A DNA stretch of 64,000 bases from Pectinatus haikarae (GTDB lineage: Bacteria; Bacillota; Negativicutes; Selenomonadales; Selenomonadaceae), in contig NZ_WIQM01000008.1 in NCBI RefSeq assembly GCF_015732185.1, forward strand, positions 62,001 through 126,000. The letters run 5' to 3'. A model generated the notes under the pieces. The model saw only the letters and a list, made by a program, of their open reading frames with translations, had not been told where the DNA came from and did not search any database. Positions 26,651 to 36,200 of the stretch are shown here, piece after piece. Made by a program: the position numbers and the translations under genes. Position 1 is the stretch's first letter. Each line of letters starts with the position of its first letter.

Positions 26651-27583
26651 CTAATCGCACAGAAGTCCTATTTCCTGCATAATTGCCAGCCCACCTTCAT
26701 CAAGCAGTCTTTCTGCCGCTTTTCTGCCGAGTTCAGCTGCGGAAGAAACCGGACCTGACTCTCTGTCATGAAACAACTGTTTTCCGTCCAAGGATGCTAT
26801 TACTGCCTCCACAGTGATCACTCCGTCGGCAGCGACGGCATGCACTCCCACAGGCACCTGACAGCCGCCTTCCACTCTTGCCAGAAAAGCTCTCTCAGCG
26901 ATTGCCTCCTGCCATGATTTTTCATCATGCAGGAACTGCAGCAGATCACGCATTGCATCATCATCCTCACGCGCTTCAACTGCCATAACTCCCTGCCCCA
27001 CTGCCGGCAGGCAGAGACTCTTTGGCAGCAATTCCCGTATCTTTGCTCCAAACCCTAACCTTTTAAGTCCCGCTGCCGCCAGGATGATCGCATCAAAATA
27101 TCCCTGTTCCAATTTTTCCAGCCTTGTATTTACATTGCCGCGCAGACTGCCTATCTGAAGATCCGGTCTCACATGCAAAAGCTGCGCCTTGCGCCTGAGG
27201 CTGGAAGTACCCACTCTTGCGCCTTTCGGCAGAGAAGTAAATTTTTCATATTTGATGCTGACAAACGCGTCGGCAGCATCGGCCCGTTCTGTTACAGCCG
27301 CCAAAACAAGTCCGTCCGGCAGCTGTGTCGGCATATCCTTAAGACTGTGTACAGCTATATCGATTTCACCTTCGAGCATGGCAGTTTCTATTTCCTTGGT
27401 AAAAAGACCCTTGCCGCCTATTTTTGCCAGCGGCACATCAAGAACTTTGTCCCCCTTGGTAGTAATATGCAAAAGTTCCACAGTTTTTTCCGGATACTTT
27501 TTCCGTATGCAGCCTGCAATATACTCAGCCTGCCACAAAGCAAGCTTACTGCTGCGCGTACCTATAACTATCTTGTTTTTCAC
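26651..27583 (-). CDS. hemC: Porphobilinogen deaminase (hydroxymethylbilane synthase)
   Basis: HemC joins four porphobilinogens to a linear tetrapyrrole. It has IVIGTRSSKLALWQAEYIA at the start, HSLKDMPTQLPDGL, GTSSLRRKAQLL, LRGNVNTRL and the dipyrromethane-cofactor cysteine in VEGGCQVPVGVHA. The start is GTG at 27583 after AAGGAGAAG, and it overlaps the hemA 3' end by 38 nt. The length of 310 residues is normal. Confidence 0.95.
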   Translation of the reverse strand: MKNKIVIGTRSSKLALWQAEYIAGCIRKKYPEKTVELLHITTKGDKVLDVPLAKIGGKGLFTKEIETAMLEGEIDIAVHSLKDMPTQLPDGLVLAAVTERADAADAFVSIKYEKFTSLPKGARVGTSSLRRKAQLLHVRPDLQIGSLRGNVNTRLEKLEQGYFDAIILAAAGLKRLGFGAKIRELLPKSLCLPAVGQGVMAVEAREDDDAMRDLLQFLHDEKSWQEAIAERAFLARVEGGCQVPVGVHAVAADGVITVEAVIASLDGKQLFHDRESGPVSSAAELGRKAAERLLDEGGLAIMQEIGLLCD

Positions 27584-28862
27584 TGTTCTTCTCCTTAAGC
27601 ATATCCAGCTTGAATAATTTTTTCATAGCCTCTATATAAAATTCTTCTTGTACCGTTCCTGCCGAACTATTCAGCTTGGTCATAGGTTCACGAAGAAGCT
27701 TGCGCACTATCATTTTTGACATATTTTCCATGGCACGTTCCTGAGCAGGTGTAATATTTTCCAACTTATTCATAGCACGCCTCACTTCACGCCGCCTTAT
27801 CCGATCCGCCTTGTCCGTCAGCAGAACCATCACCGGTCTGAACGACAGATAACGAAAACGTTCCACAAGATCATCGACTTCCTCAGCTATTATTTTATCC
27901 GCAACTTTTGCTTCTTCGCCGCGCCGTTTTATATTATCCTCCACCACAGCTTTTAAATCATCTATATTATATAAAAGCACACCTTTTATATTAGCGACAT
28001 CCGGATCAACATCACGCGGTACTGCTATATCAATAAATATCAGCGGCCGCCCTTTTCTTCTGGCCATAAACTGCTGTGTTTCCCACGGCTTTACCACATA
28101 ATGAGGCGCCCCTGTGGACGTGACAACTATATCTATTCCCTCCGCATTGGAAAAAGCCTTATCAAACGGTACTGCCTTCCCGGCAAATTTTTCTGCAAGC
28201 ATACGTGCTTTTTCAATGTGTCTGTTTGCTATATATATCTTCTGTATTCCCTTGCCCAGAAGATTTTTTGCTGTCAATTCCGCCGTTTCGCCGGCACCAT
28301 AAATAAGCGCAGAAGAATTGCCGAGGCTGCCGCCGAATACTGTTTTGGCAAGTTCGACCGCAGCATAACTGACCGATACGGCATTATACGCTATATGCGT
28401 TTCGGTGCGTACTCTCTTTCCCGTGGTTATCGCCCGATGAAACAAAGTATTGAGAACCGTACTCGTTGCCGAATTTTCTCTGGCGACGGCATACGCCTTT
28501 TTCACCTGGCTCAATATCTGTCCTTCTCCGATGATCAAAGAATCCAGACTGGACGCCACCTGAAACAAATGCCTGATACATGCATAATCAGGATAATAAT
28601 ACAAATAGCAGTCGATCTCATCTTCATTGCCGGTCAAATCAAAAAGGAACTGCTTCAATATATCTTTTCCGTCATCGCCGTCATCCAAAACCGCATAAAT
28701 TTCACTGCGATTGCATGTAGATAAAATCACAGCTTCCAATATCGCTCCGTAATCGTCTATATGGCGAAGTCCGTCAATAACGCTTTCCTGACTGATAGAA
28801 AATTTTTCACGCACATCAACCGGTGCCGTTTTATGATTGAGGCCCAAAACTGCTAATTGCAT
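27546..28862 (-). CDS. hemA: Glutamyl-tRNA reductase
   Basis: HemA reduces glutamyl-tRNA to glutamate-1-semialdehyde, the first step of the C5 route. The start MQLAVLGLNHKTAPVDVREK at 28862 is the normal N-terminus; GGAGG lies 12 nt upstream. The catalytic cysteine is in STCNRSEIYAV. It also has GEGQILSQVKKAYA, an NADPH-binding ALIYGAGETAELTAKNL and a C-terminal dimerisation helix. It overlaps the precorrin-2 dehydrogenase gene by 32 nt and hemC by 38 nt, so these genes are tightly coupled. Confidence 0.95.
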   Translation of the reverse strand: MQLAVLGLNHKTAPVDVREKFSISQESVIDGLRHIDDYGAILEAVILSTCNRSEIYAVLDDGDDGKDILKQFLFDLTGNEDEIDCYLYYYPDYACIRHLFQVASSLDSLIIGEGQILSQVKKAYAVARENSATSTVLNTLFHRAITTGKRVRTETHIAYNAVSVSYAAVELAKTVFGGSLGNSSALIYGAGETAELTAKNLLGKGIQKIYIANRHIEKARMLAEKFAGKAVPFDKAFSNAEGIDIVVTSTGAPHYVVKPWETQQFMARRKGRPLIFIDIAVPRDVDPDVANIKGVLLYNIDDLKAVVEDNIKRRGEEAKVADKIIAEEVDDLVERFRYLSFRPVMVLLTDKADRIRRREVRRAMNKLENITPAQERAMENMSKMIVRKLLREPMTKLNSSAGTVQEEFYIEAMKKLFKLDMLKEKNSEKQDSYRYAQQ

Positions 28863-29469
28863 TACGAATCTTATCCTCCGCTTCTCCAAGCTTACCTTCA
28901 CGTACCATTTTCAATATATTCTCATCAAGTGTGCTCCGCCAAAACTCTTCCCGCTCCCGGAATGTCGGTATCACGGTCATTGCTTCCTTTCTCAGCCCTG
29001 CCATTATCTCGATGAACGGTGCATACCCCGCATCAAGGAACTTCTCCAGTTCCCGGCGTATTTCCCTCGCCATGGCAGGACTTTTGCCGTTTGTTGATGA
29101 AGTCACCAGCAGATCACCGCGTCTTATAACAGCCGGCATAGCAAAATCACATAAAGAAAGCCTGTCCACAACATTTATCAGAATACCTTCTTTTTTTGCC
29201 TCGGCTGCGACTCTTCTATTTATCTCTTCGTCATCAGTAGCACAAACGGCCAGAAAAAAGCCTTTTATATCACCATCCTCATATGATTTCTTCACCCAGG
29301 CAAAAAGGCCTTTCTCATACATGGAAAAAAGCTTTTCCGTAATGTCCGGAGCAATGACAGTAACCGCGGCAGCGGCTGACAAAAGCCCTTCTATTTTACG
29401 ATAAGCGACCTCTCCTCCGCCAACGACCACACAGGCTTTTTCATCAAGGATCAAATTTACCGGATACAA
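28831..29469 (-). CDS. Precorrin-2 dehydrogenase / sirohydrochlorin ferrochelatase (Met8/CysG-N type)
   Basis: The protein turns precorrin-2 into sirohydrochlorin, toward sirohaem or anaerobic cobalamin. It begins MYPVNLILDEKACVVVGGGE with an NAD site, then VAYRKIEGLL, INVVDRLSLCDFAMPAV and GDLLVTSSTNGKSPAMAREIR, all typical of Met8/CysG N-domains. The start is TTG at 29469 after GAGGTGTG. It is the first gene of the run that continues with hemA, hemC and cobA-hemD. Confidence 0.9.
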   Translation of the reverse strand: MYPVNLILDEKACVVVGGGEVAYRKIEGLLSAAAAVTVIAPDITEKLFSMYEKGLFAWVKKSYEDGDIKGFFLAVCATDDEEINRRVAAEAKKEGILINVVDRLSLCDFAMPAVIRRGDLLVTSSTNGKSPAMAREIRRELEKFLDAGYAPFIEIMAGLRKEAMTVIPTFREREEFWRSTLDENILKMVREGKLGEAEDKIRNAISSFGPQS

Positions 29470-29591
29470 ACGTCACACCTCTTTTATTTACGAATAACAT
29501 TCATTATTTTATTATATAACAAACTATAAAACATTGCTATGATATTATAGTTTTTTGACGGAAAAGCTGTATATATATTATCACAGACGCA

Positions 29592-29620
29592 CAAAAAAAC
29601 CGGAAACCAAATTGGCTTCC
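29592..29620 (-). terminator. Terminator downstream of tRNA-Pro
   Basis: On the minus strand an 8-bp stem (29613-29620 with 29602-29609, one G-U pair) is followed by seven T. Confidence 0.6.
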
Positions 29621-29694
29621 AGCTTCTTCAAAAAATATCATGCCGCTAAAAACAAGTCATGCAAAAAGCCATGCCCTGCCTGTCTTTTTCTCTA

Positions 29695-29771
29695 TGGTCG
29701 GAACGGCGGGATTCGAACCCACGACCCCTACCACCCCAAGGTAGTGCTCTACCAAGCTGAGCCACGTCCCG
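29695..29771 (-). tRNA. tRNA-Pro (anticodon GGG)
   Basis: On the minus strand a 77-nt cloverleaf starts CGGGACG and ends with an encoded CCA. The anticodon stem CTACC/GGTAG encloses a loop of seven, TTGGGGT, giving anticodon GGG (codon CCC). The D-loop has AGCTTGGTAGAG and the T-loop GGTTCGAATCC. It matches the bacterial tRNA-Pro pattern throughout. Confidence 0.95.
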
Positions 29772-29832
29772 AACATAGATATTATAAGTTTATTTTCCCC
29801 TTATGTCAAGCATTATAAGCACGGTAAAGTAA

Positions 29833-29861
29833 TTGACTTTTTACCTCCTGCTATCTATAAT
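29833..29861 (+). promoter_or_regulatory. Promoter of the kinase gene at 29913
   Basis: TTGACT (29833-29838) and TATAAT (29856-29861) are 17 nt apart. Confidence 0.65.
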
Positions 29862-29912
29862 TTTATTCATACCGCATCACAGCGGACAATATTGACTGAT
29901 AAGGGTGATCGC

Positions 29913-30716
29913 ATGGCAGAAAAATTTAAAGCGCTGACTATTGCCGGTTCGGATACTTCCGGAAGCGCCGGCATGGAAGCAGATCTAAAAACTTTTGAAG
30001 AAATAGGTGTCTACGGAATGGCGGCACTTACCGTCATAGTGGCTCAAGCTCCCACAGACTGGGCTCACGATATATTTCCCATCGACATTGCTACTGTCGA
30101 ACGTCAGATAGCCACTGTCGGCGGCGGTATAGGCGCGGATGCCATTAAAACAGGCATGCTCGGTTCAGCTGCTCTTGTCAACTTAGTGGTTGACTCTATT
30201 CAAAAATATAAATTTAAAAATATTGTCATTGATCCCGTCATGGTCTGCAAAGGCATAGATGATATAATGGTGCCGGAAGCAGCCGCGGTCATAAAAGCAA
30301 ATTTAGTGAAATATGCCGATGTCATAACGCCAAACACTCTGGAAGCAGCATATTTGGCCGATATGGAGAGTATAGAAAGCCTTGATGACATAAAACAGGC
30401 TTGCATCAATATTCATAAGCTCGGCGCTAAGAATATCGTCATAAAATCGGGCAGCCGCTTCGATTCAGAAAAAATGACAGATGTACTTTTCGACGGCAAA
30501 GATTTTCTTATCGAGGAAAAACCGAAATTAGCCAACGTCTATAACAGCGGCGCAGGCTGCAGTTTCTCTGCCGCAATGACAGCTTGCCTGGCAAAAGGAC
30601 TTAGTGTCCATGAAGCTTTCAATCATACTCAGACCTTCATGCAAAAGGCCGTGGCTGCTTCATTCAAGCTCAATCAATATACAGGCGCTTTATGTCACTG
30701 GGCTTCACGTCAATAA
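29913..30716 (+). CDS. Pyridoxine/hydroxymethylpyrimidine kinase (ThiD/PdxK family)
   Basis: This is a ribokinase-fold kinase of 267 residues. It begins ALTIAGSDTSGSAGMEADLK, then FEEIGVYGMAALTVIVAQ, IKTGMLGSA, VIDPVMVCKG, ADVITPNTLEAAYL and the C-terminal anion hole/base segment YNSGAGCSFSAAMTA (GAGC in place of the GTGD usual for ThiD). That last feature and the Firmicute context favour a pyridoxine/pyridoxal kinase role over thiamin synthesis. I chose ATG at 29913 (after AAGGGTGA) over 29892. It stands alone behind its own promoter, with a terminator after it. Confidence 0.8.
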   Translation: MAEKFKALTIAGSDTSGSAGMEADLKTFEEIGVYGMAALTVIVAQAPTDWAHDIFPIDIATVERQIATVGGGIGADAIKTGMLGSAALVNLVVDSIQKYKFKNIVIDPVMVCKGIDDIMVPEAAAVIKANLVKYADVITPNTLEAAYLADMESIESLDDIKQACINIHKLGAKNIVIKSGSRFDSEKMTDVLFDGKDFLIEEKPKLANVYNSGAGCSFSAAMTACLAKGLSVHEAFNHTQTFMQKAVAASFKLNQYTGALCHWASRQ

Positions 30717-30752
30717 ATTTTTTCTTCAATATAAGTCATATATGGCAATTCG

Positions 30753-30788
30753 TTCACCGGGCAATAATTCCCCGTGAATTTATTTTAC
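30753..30788 (+). terminator. Terminator after the kinase gene
   Basis: The stem TTCAC(C)GGG pairs with CCC(C)GTGAA and is followed by TTTATTTT. Confidence 0.5.
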
Positions 30789-30816
30789 AGTTAATAACAT
30801 ATAAGGAGCATGAAGT

Positions 30817-31194
30817 ATGAAACAGGAAATCCACACTGCCAAAGCACCTGCCGCTTTGGGACCATATTCACAGGCAATATCCATCTTTGACAAATTGATT
30901 TTCACATCAGGTCAGATCGCCATTATTCCCGAAACAGGAGAAATTGCCGAAGGTATTGAAGCACAGACAAAACAAGTGCTTGATAATTTGAAAGCTGTCC
31001 TGGAAGAAGCCGGTTCTTCAATGGATAAGGTAATAAAAACCACTGTCTTCATCAAAAACATGAATGATTTTTCCAAAGTCAACGAAATCTATGGACAATA
31101 TTTTACAGGAACATGCCCCGCACGCTCCTGTGTGGAAGTGGCACGTCTGCCTAAGGATATGCTCATAGAAATAGAAACAGTTGCTCTGCGATGA
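30817..31194 (+). CDS. ridA: RidA family enamine/imine deaminase
   Basis: This is a 125-residue protein of the RidA/YjgF family, which hydrolyses reactive 2-aminoacrylate-type enamines. It has [46 protein letters not shown] and the C-terminal [21 protein letters not shown] with the conserved Arg of the active site. AAGGAGC precedes the ATG. It appears to be a single gene. Confidence 0.95.
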   Translation: MKQEIHTAKAPAALGPYSQAISIFDKLIFTSGQIAIIPETGEIAEGIEAQTKQVLDNLKAVLEEAGSSMDKVIKTTVFIKNMNDFSKVNEIYGQYFTGTCPARSCVEVARLPKDMLIEIETVALR

Positions 31195-31275
31195 TCTTTT
31201 TCGCATAATGACTTTTCTCTTCCATTGAAATTTATTTTATTGTGCTGATTGTTTTATTTCACCAGCATCCTTTTA

Positions 31276-31339
31276 AAAACTCTATTTGTAAAGCAGAAGG
31301 TATATGTTCCCTGTACCTTCACTTTATAAATAGAGTTTT
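31276..31339. repeat. 64-nt near-perfect inverted repeat
   Basis: Outer arms of 18 nt (31276-31293 and 31322-31339) differ by one base, and an inner stem (GAAGGTA with TACCTTC) leaves a small loop. It lies between ridA and the TetR gene. It could be a two-way terminator or a small mobile repeat. Confidence 0.65.
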
Positions 31340-31361
31340 ATATTTTAAGAATATATTTTGC

Positions 31362-31404
31362 TTGACAACTGACATAGTAAGTTTTAAGATGTATTATGTC
31401 AGTT
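31362..31404 (+). promoter_or_regulatory. TetR-gene promoter framed by a palindromic operator
   Basis: TTGACA (31362-31367) and TAAGAT (31385-31390) are 17 nt apart. Perfect 10-bp inverted arms AACTGACATA (31367-31376) and TATGTCAGTT (31395-31404) span the promoter. This is a likely binding site for the TetR protein encoded just downstream. Confidence 0.7.
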
Positions 31405-31436
31405 TTCGGAGTGATTTTCTTAGGAGTGATTTTATA

Positions 31437-32009
31437 ATGCGTGCCAAGCTCAGCACTGCTGCTATCGTTGAAACAGCAGCAAAAATAGCCGATGAAAATG
31501 GTCTTGATACAGTGACTCTAACATATATAGCAGCAAAGCTCAATATCAAAAAACAGTCTCTTTATAATCATATAGACAGCCTGTTTCACTTAAAATGTGA
31601 GCTTGTAATCTATGCAAACGCACATTTAAAGCAATATCTGACACATGCTGCCATAGGTCAATCGCGCGATGATGCTGTCTTAGAAGTAGCTAAGGCTTAT
31701 CGGCAATTTGCCCTGATATTTCCGGGGCAATATCAGGCAATAATATCACTTGCCTGGGAATGCAAGGAAGATGAAAAATTTAAGGCAGCTTCCCGGGATC
31801 TCATGGATGTTTTATTCAAGGTTCTCTCGCAGTATCAGCTGCGCGATGAGTATCTTACCCACGCTGTGCGCGGTCTGCGCAGTATCATGCACGGTTTCGT
31901 GTCTCTAGAAGCATCGGGATGGTTTCATCAGCCTATCGCCAAAGAAGACAGCTATCTATTATTGGTCCAGACATTTATATACGGTGTAGAAGCCGTTGAA
32001 AAAGAATAA
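31437..32009 (+). CDS. TetR family transcriptional regulator
   Basis: This 190-residue regulator has an N-terminal helix-turn-helix (STAAIVETAAKIADENGLDT, then AAKLNIKKQSLYNHIDSL) and a C-terminal ligand domain of the TetR_C type (WECKEDEKFKAASRDLMDV, GLRSIMHGFVSLE). ATG at 31437 follows TAGGAG; the upstream part of the frame is not coding. A palindromic operator overlaps its promoter, and an MFS transporter gene follows 18 nt later. It probably represses both genes until a drug-like ligand binds. Confidence 0.88.
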   Translation: MRAKLSTAAIVETAAKIADENGLDTVTLTYIAAKLNIKKQSLYNHIDSLFHLKCELVIYANAHLKQYLTHAAIGQSRDDAVLEVAKAYRQFALIFPGQYQAIISLAWECKEDEKFKAASRDLMDVLFKVLSQYQLRDEYLTHAVRGLRSIMHGFVSLEASGWFHQPIAKEDSYLLLVQTFIYGVEAVEKE

Positions 32010-32027
32010 TTTTAAGCAGGTGCTATC

Positions 32028-33245
32028 ATGGAAAATTGGAAACGAAATTTATTTATCTGCTGGCTGGGTTCCTTTGCCACTTCCTCAGCACTGAGCCAGG
32101 TTGCGCCTATACTGCCTCTTTTTATCCAAAAGCTGGGTATACACAACCTGGCCGATATCGAATCATGGTCGGGAATCGCTTTTGGCAGTACGACATTTGT
32201 CATGGCCTTTTTTTCTCCGTTTTGGGGAAAATTAGCTGACAAATATGGACGAAAACCTATGCTTTTAAGAGCAAGCTTCGGTATGGCCATCGTTGTAGGG
32301 AGCATCAGTCTGGCAAATTCAGTATATCAACTGGTCGGTCTGCGCATACTGATGGGAACCATCTCCGGTTATAACTCCGGTTCCATAACACTGATTGCCA
32401 CGCAATCGCCAAAGGGCAAAGCTGGCTGGGCGCTGGGTACATTATCTACAGGTGCCGTCAGCGGCATGCTTTTAGGTCCGCTCATCGGTGGTTATCTCGT
32501 AGAGATATTAGGAATACGCAGTATTTTTATTGTGATGGGGCTCTTACTGTTCACCGCATTTCTCCTGACTTTTTTCTTCGTCCACGAAGATTTTACCCCC
32601 TCGGCAAAAAGTCTCATGTCTTTTACCGATATTTGGCAATCTTTGAGTGATAAATCTTTGATTGCCGGGATGTTTGTCACCACTTTTATTATCCAGATGG
32701 CTCTTTTCTCAATAGAACCGGTTATAACAGTCTATATATCCACCTTATCCCCGCATACAGACCATCTGGCATTTATCTCCGGATTGGTCTTCGCATCCTC
32801 CGGACTTTCCAGTATACTGGCCGCACCCTGGCTTGGCAGGTTATCAGACAAAGTCGGCGCACATAAAGTGATTTTGGTTGCCCTTATCTGTGCAGCAATA
32901 CTCTTCATACCACAGGCCTTTGTCCAAAATGAATGGCAGCTCATGGGGCTGCGCTTTCTTATAGGCATAGCCACCGGCGCCATGCTTCCGTCGATCAATA
33001 CTATCTTGAAGCAAAATATTCCTTCAGAGATAGCAGGACGTATGTTCAGTTATAATCAAACTGCCCAATTTTTAGGAGTTTTCTGCGGCTCCGTTTTTGG
33101 CGGGCAGATAGCCGCACATTTCGGCATAAGAATGTTGTTTTTTTCTACCAGTTTTCTTCTGCTTGTTAATGTCATAGGGGTCCATGAATATGTTTATAAA
33201 AAAGCTGACGAGAAGTTTTCCCACGCAGTTTCACACTCCGTATGA
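32028..33245 (+). CDS. MFS drug exporter (DHA1 type)
   Basis: This is a 12-segment major facilitator of 405 residues. The loop 2-3 motif GKLADKYGRKPMLL and its repeat GRLSDKVGAHKVIL in the second half are typical, and motif C-like GPLIGGYLVEILG in segment 5 suggests an antiporter/exporter. It resembles MdtG-type multidrug exporters. It is co-transcribed with the preceding TetR gene, and a strong terminator follows. Confidence 0.87.
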   Translation: MENWKRNLFICWLGSFATSSALSQVAPILPLFIQKLGIHNLADIESWSGIAFGSTTFVMAFFSPFWGKLADKYGRKPMLLRASFGMAIVVGSISLANSVYQLVGLRILMGTISGYNSGSITLIATQSPKGKAGWALGTLSTGAVSGMLLGPLIGGYLVEILGIRSIFIVMGLLLFTAFLLTFFFVHEDFTPSAKSLMSFTDIWQSLSDKSLIAGMFVTTFIIQMALFSIEPVITVYISTLSPHTDHLAFISGLVFASSGLSSILAAPWLGRLSDKVGAHKVILVALICAAILFIPQAFVQNEWQLMGLRFLIGIATGAMLPSINTILKQNIPSEIAGRMFSYNQTAQFLGVFCGSVFGGQIAAHFGIRMLFFSTSFLLLVNVIGVHEYVYKKADEKFSHAVSHSV

Positions 33246-33250
33246 CTAGA

Positions 33251-33288
33251 AAAACAGCAGCTCATCATCAGGGCTGCTGTTTTTTTAT
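33251..33288. terminator. Two-way terminator between MFS and RND genes
   Basis: A 9-bp stem (AACAGCAGC with GCTGCTGTT) has a T run on the right and an A run on the left, so it can end transcription from both sides. Confidence 0.75.
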
Positions 33289-33289
33289 A

Positions 33290-36200
33290 TCATTTTTTTT
33301 TGCTGACTGCAAATTTCTGCCAAAAAGCCGAAAGGAAACTTATTGAAAAATGAGCCTGCGATAAATATACAAATATAAGCGGAATAACGACCAAGGTGAA
33401 AAAGGTAGAAGATAAAAGCCCGCCTATGACCACCCACGCCATACTCACTCGCGTTTCCGATCCGGGTGTTATGGCCAGCGCTGTCGGCAGCATACCGGTC
33501 ACCATTGTTATTGATGTCATAAAGATAGGTCTTATTCTTGTTTTAGCCGCTTCGACTACCGCATCTCTCGCATTTTTTCCGCGCTGCATAAGTGTCAGTG
33601 TATAATCCAGCAGCAAAGTACCATTTTTTGCCACCACTCCGTCCATGACAAGAATTCCCAATAAGGAATACAGATTGATTGTATTTTTTGTCACTGCCAA
33701 AAAGAAAAATGCTCCTATCAAACCAAACGGCAAAGACAGCATCCTTATGAATGGCGTCGATAATGATTCATATAAAACCGCCAGAAGAATATATACCAAA
33801 AGCAGTGACAAAGCTATGGCCTGCCCCATTTCCGTGAAAGTATCCTTCATGTTGTCCGCCTGTCCCGTAAACCGATAGGAAACACCGCTGCCCATACTTT
33901 GCGCCGGCAGTTTTGCGGAAATCTGTGATAATACATCCTGCAATGAGCGATCATCGCTTATATTGGCCGAAATATTTATAGCCTCTCTTTTATCGACCCG
34001 CCGGAGCATCACCGGCCCCGCATCGTATTTTACATTGGCAATATCGCCCAGCCGGATAAGACCGGATGCCGTACTTACCGGAATAGAGCGTATGTCCGAC
34101 TCTTTAAACCCGTCGCTTCCCTTTAACCTTACATATATATCGGTATCCTGATGATCATTGTTGGGATCATTCATCAAATATCCTGCCAGTGATCCAGCAA
34201 TGGCACCGGAAAATACATTCTGAATATTATTGGCAGTAGTATTGAAATACCGCAGTTTTTCTCTATCTACAACAAGCCGCAATTCAGGAGCTCCCTCTGT
34301 ATATGAACTGCGTACATCTTTAATCCCGTCAATATTATTCAAAGCGTCCTGCACTTTATATGAAGCCTGCACTGTATTATTTAAATCGTTCCCGCTTATT
34401 TCTATCTGAATAGGCGCTGTATTTCCCGCTGAATTACCGGTACCTGTACCGCCTGAAATTCCTGGCATAGAGTTTTCTGATACATTGACCTGAACTGCGG
34501 CATCAGGAAATTGTTTTTTCAAATATGACCGCACACGATCCGTGATCTGCCATATATTTTCACGGGTATTTTTGTCTGTCAGCTGCACACTCACAGCACC
34601 GTAATTTCCTGCCGGTTGTCCGATGCTTGACAAATAATTCTTGACTTCGGGCTGCTGCATCAAATAATTTTCGGCTTCTCTTATTTTGTCATTTGTCGCA
34701 TCGATATTTTGCCCCACGGGAAACTGCATCATTATTCGAAAACTTCCTTCATCCGTTTTCGGCATATATTCTCCACCTATGAATCCCAGAGGATAGTAGA
34801 GACTGATAGCCAGCAAGAATATCACTGTTACGGCAACCGTAATTTTTTTGGGATGGAAAAAACTCCAGTTCAATATTTTGCCATAATGTATGATGATCTT
34901 ATTGCCCAGATTATTGAAAAAATCCCATAACTTACCCTGCGGCGGCTCACCAATCCCATTTTTATAAAATCGTGCCGCCAGCATCGGTGTCAAAGTAAAT
35001 GATATGGCTAATGAGCAAAGTGTAGCAAAAACTATCGTCATGCCGAACTGTCGAAAAAACTGACCTGTCATGCCGTTCATAAAAGCTATCGGCATAAATA
35101 CAACAACATCACATAAAGTAATCGCTATCGCCGCCGTACCGATTTCGTTCCTTCCGTCCTCAGCTGCCTGTTCAGCATTTTTTCCCTTTTTTAAATGTCT
35201 GTTGATATTTTCCAAAACAACGATAGAATCATCCACCAATATACCGACACACAATGACATCCCCATCAAGGACAGCATATTGAATGTAAATCCCGCCACG
35301 TACATCATAAAAAAAGTCGTTATCAACGATGTAGGAATAGCTATGAGCACAGCTATGGTAGATCGCCAGCCGCGCAGAAATAAAAACAATACCAACCCAG
35401 TGGTAAAAAGTCCCTCAATCAGCGCTTCCAGGGTATTATGCAAGGCGTCTTCCACATAGGTGGATGAATTTGTGATCACAACAAATTGATAATTCGGATA
35501 ATCTCTCCGCAGAGTATCAAGCTGCTGCATAACAGCCTTTGTAGTATCCACAAGATTGGCATCACTGTTTTTATATACAGATAAGGAAACCGCATCCTGC
35601 CCGTTGGTCCTTGCATATCTTGTTACCCGCTTATCCTGCTCCTGCACATCGGCTATGCTCGAAAGAGGGATCGCCGTATTTTTTCCATTATTCACATGTA
35701 TTGCCGCCAGCTCTTCGGGGGACTTGAACTGCGCTGTCAGACGAACATTCGTTTCCGACTGGGAATCAAATACAGATCCTGCCGGGGTCATTACATTTTC
35801 CTGTTCGATGCGTGAAACGATCTGCGCCAGCGACAAATTAAAATATGCCAATTTATCTTTGTCAACATTAACGGCTATCTCCTTATCTCTGCCGCCGCCG
35901 AGCTGAACGTCGGAAACACCGCCTGCACGCTGCAATTGCTCAACAAAAGTATCATTGGCGACAGTATAAACCTCTCCGAGCGGTCTGTCAGACAAAACCG
36001 ATATCTCAAGAATCGGCAATGCGTCAACATCCCGCTTCAATACTGTCGGCGTTTGGATACCATTTGGCAGCTTATTTAAAACAGCATTGACATACTGACT
36101 GGTATCAATGGCCGCAGCGTCTATATTTGTCCAAAACTGGAATTCCAGAGTGATCTGCGCTTTCTCCGGTCTGGCCACAGCTGTCATATGTTTTAAATTG

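Noticed and set aside
29555-29818. 87-residue plus-strand frame
   Set aside because: It runs through the tRNA-Pro gene and its terminator on the other strand and resembles no protein.
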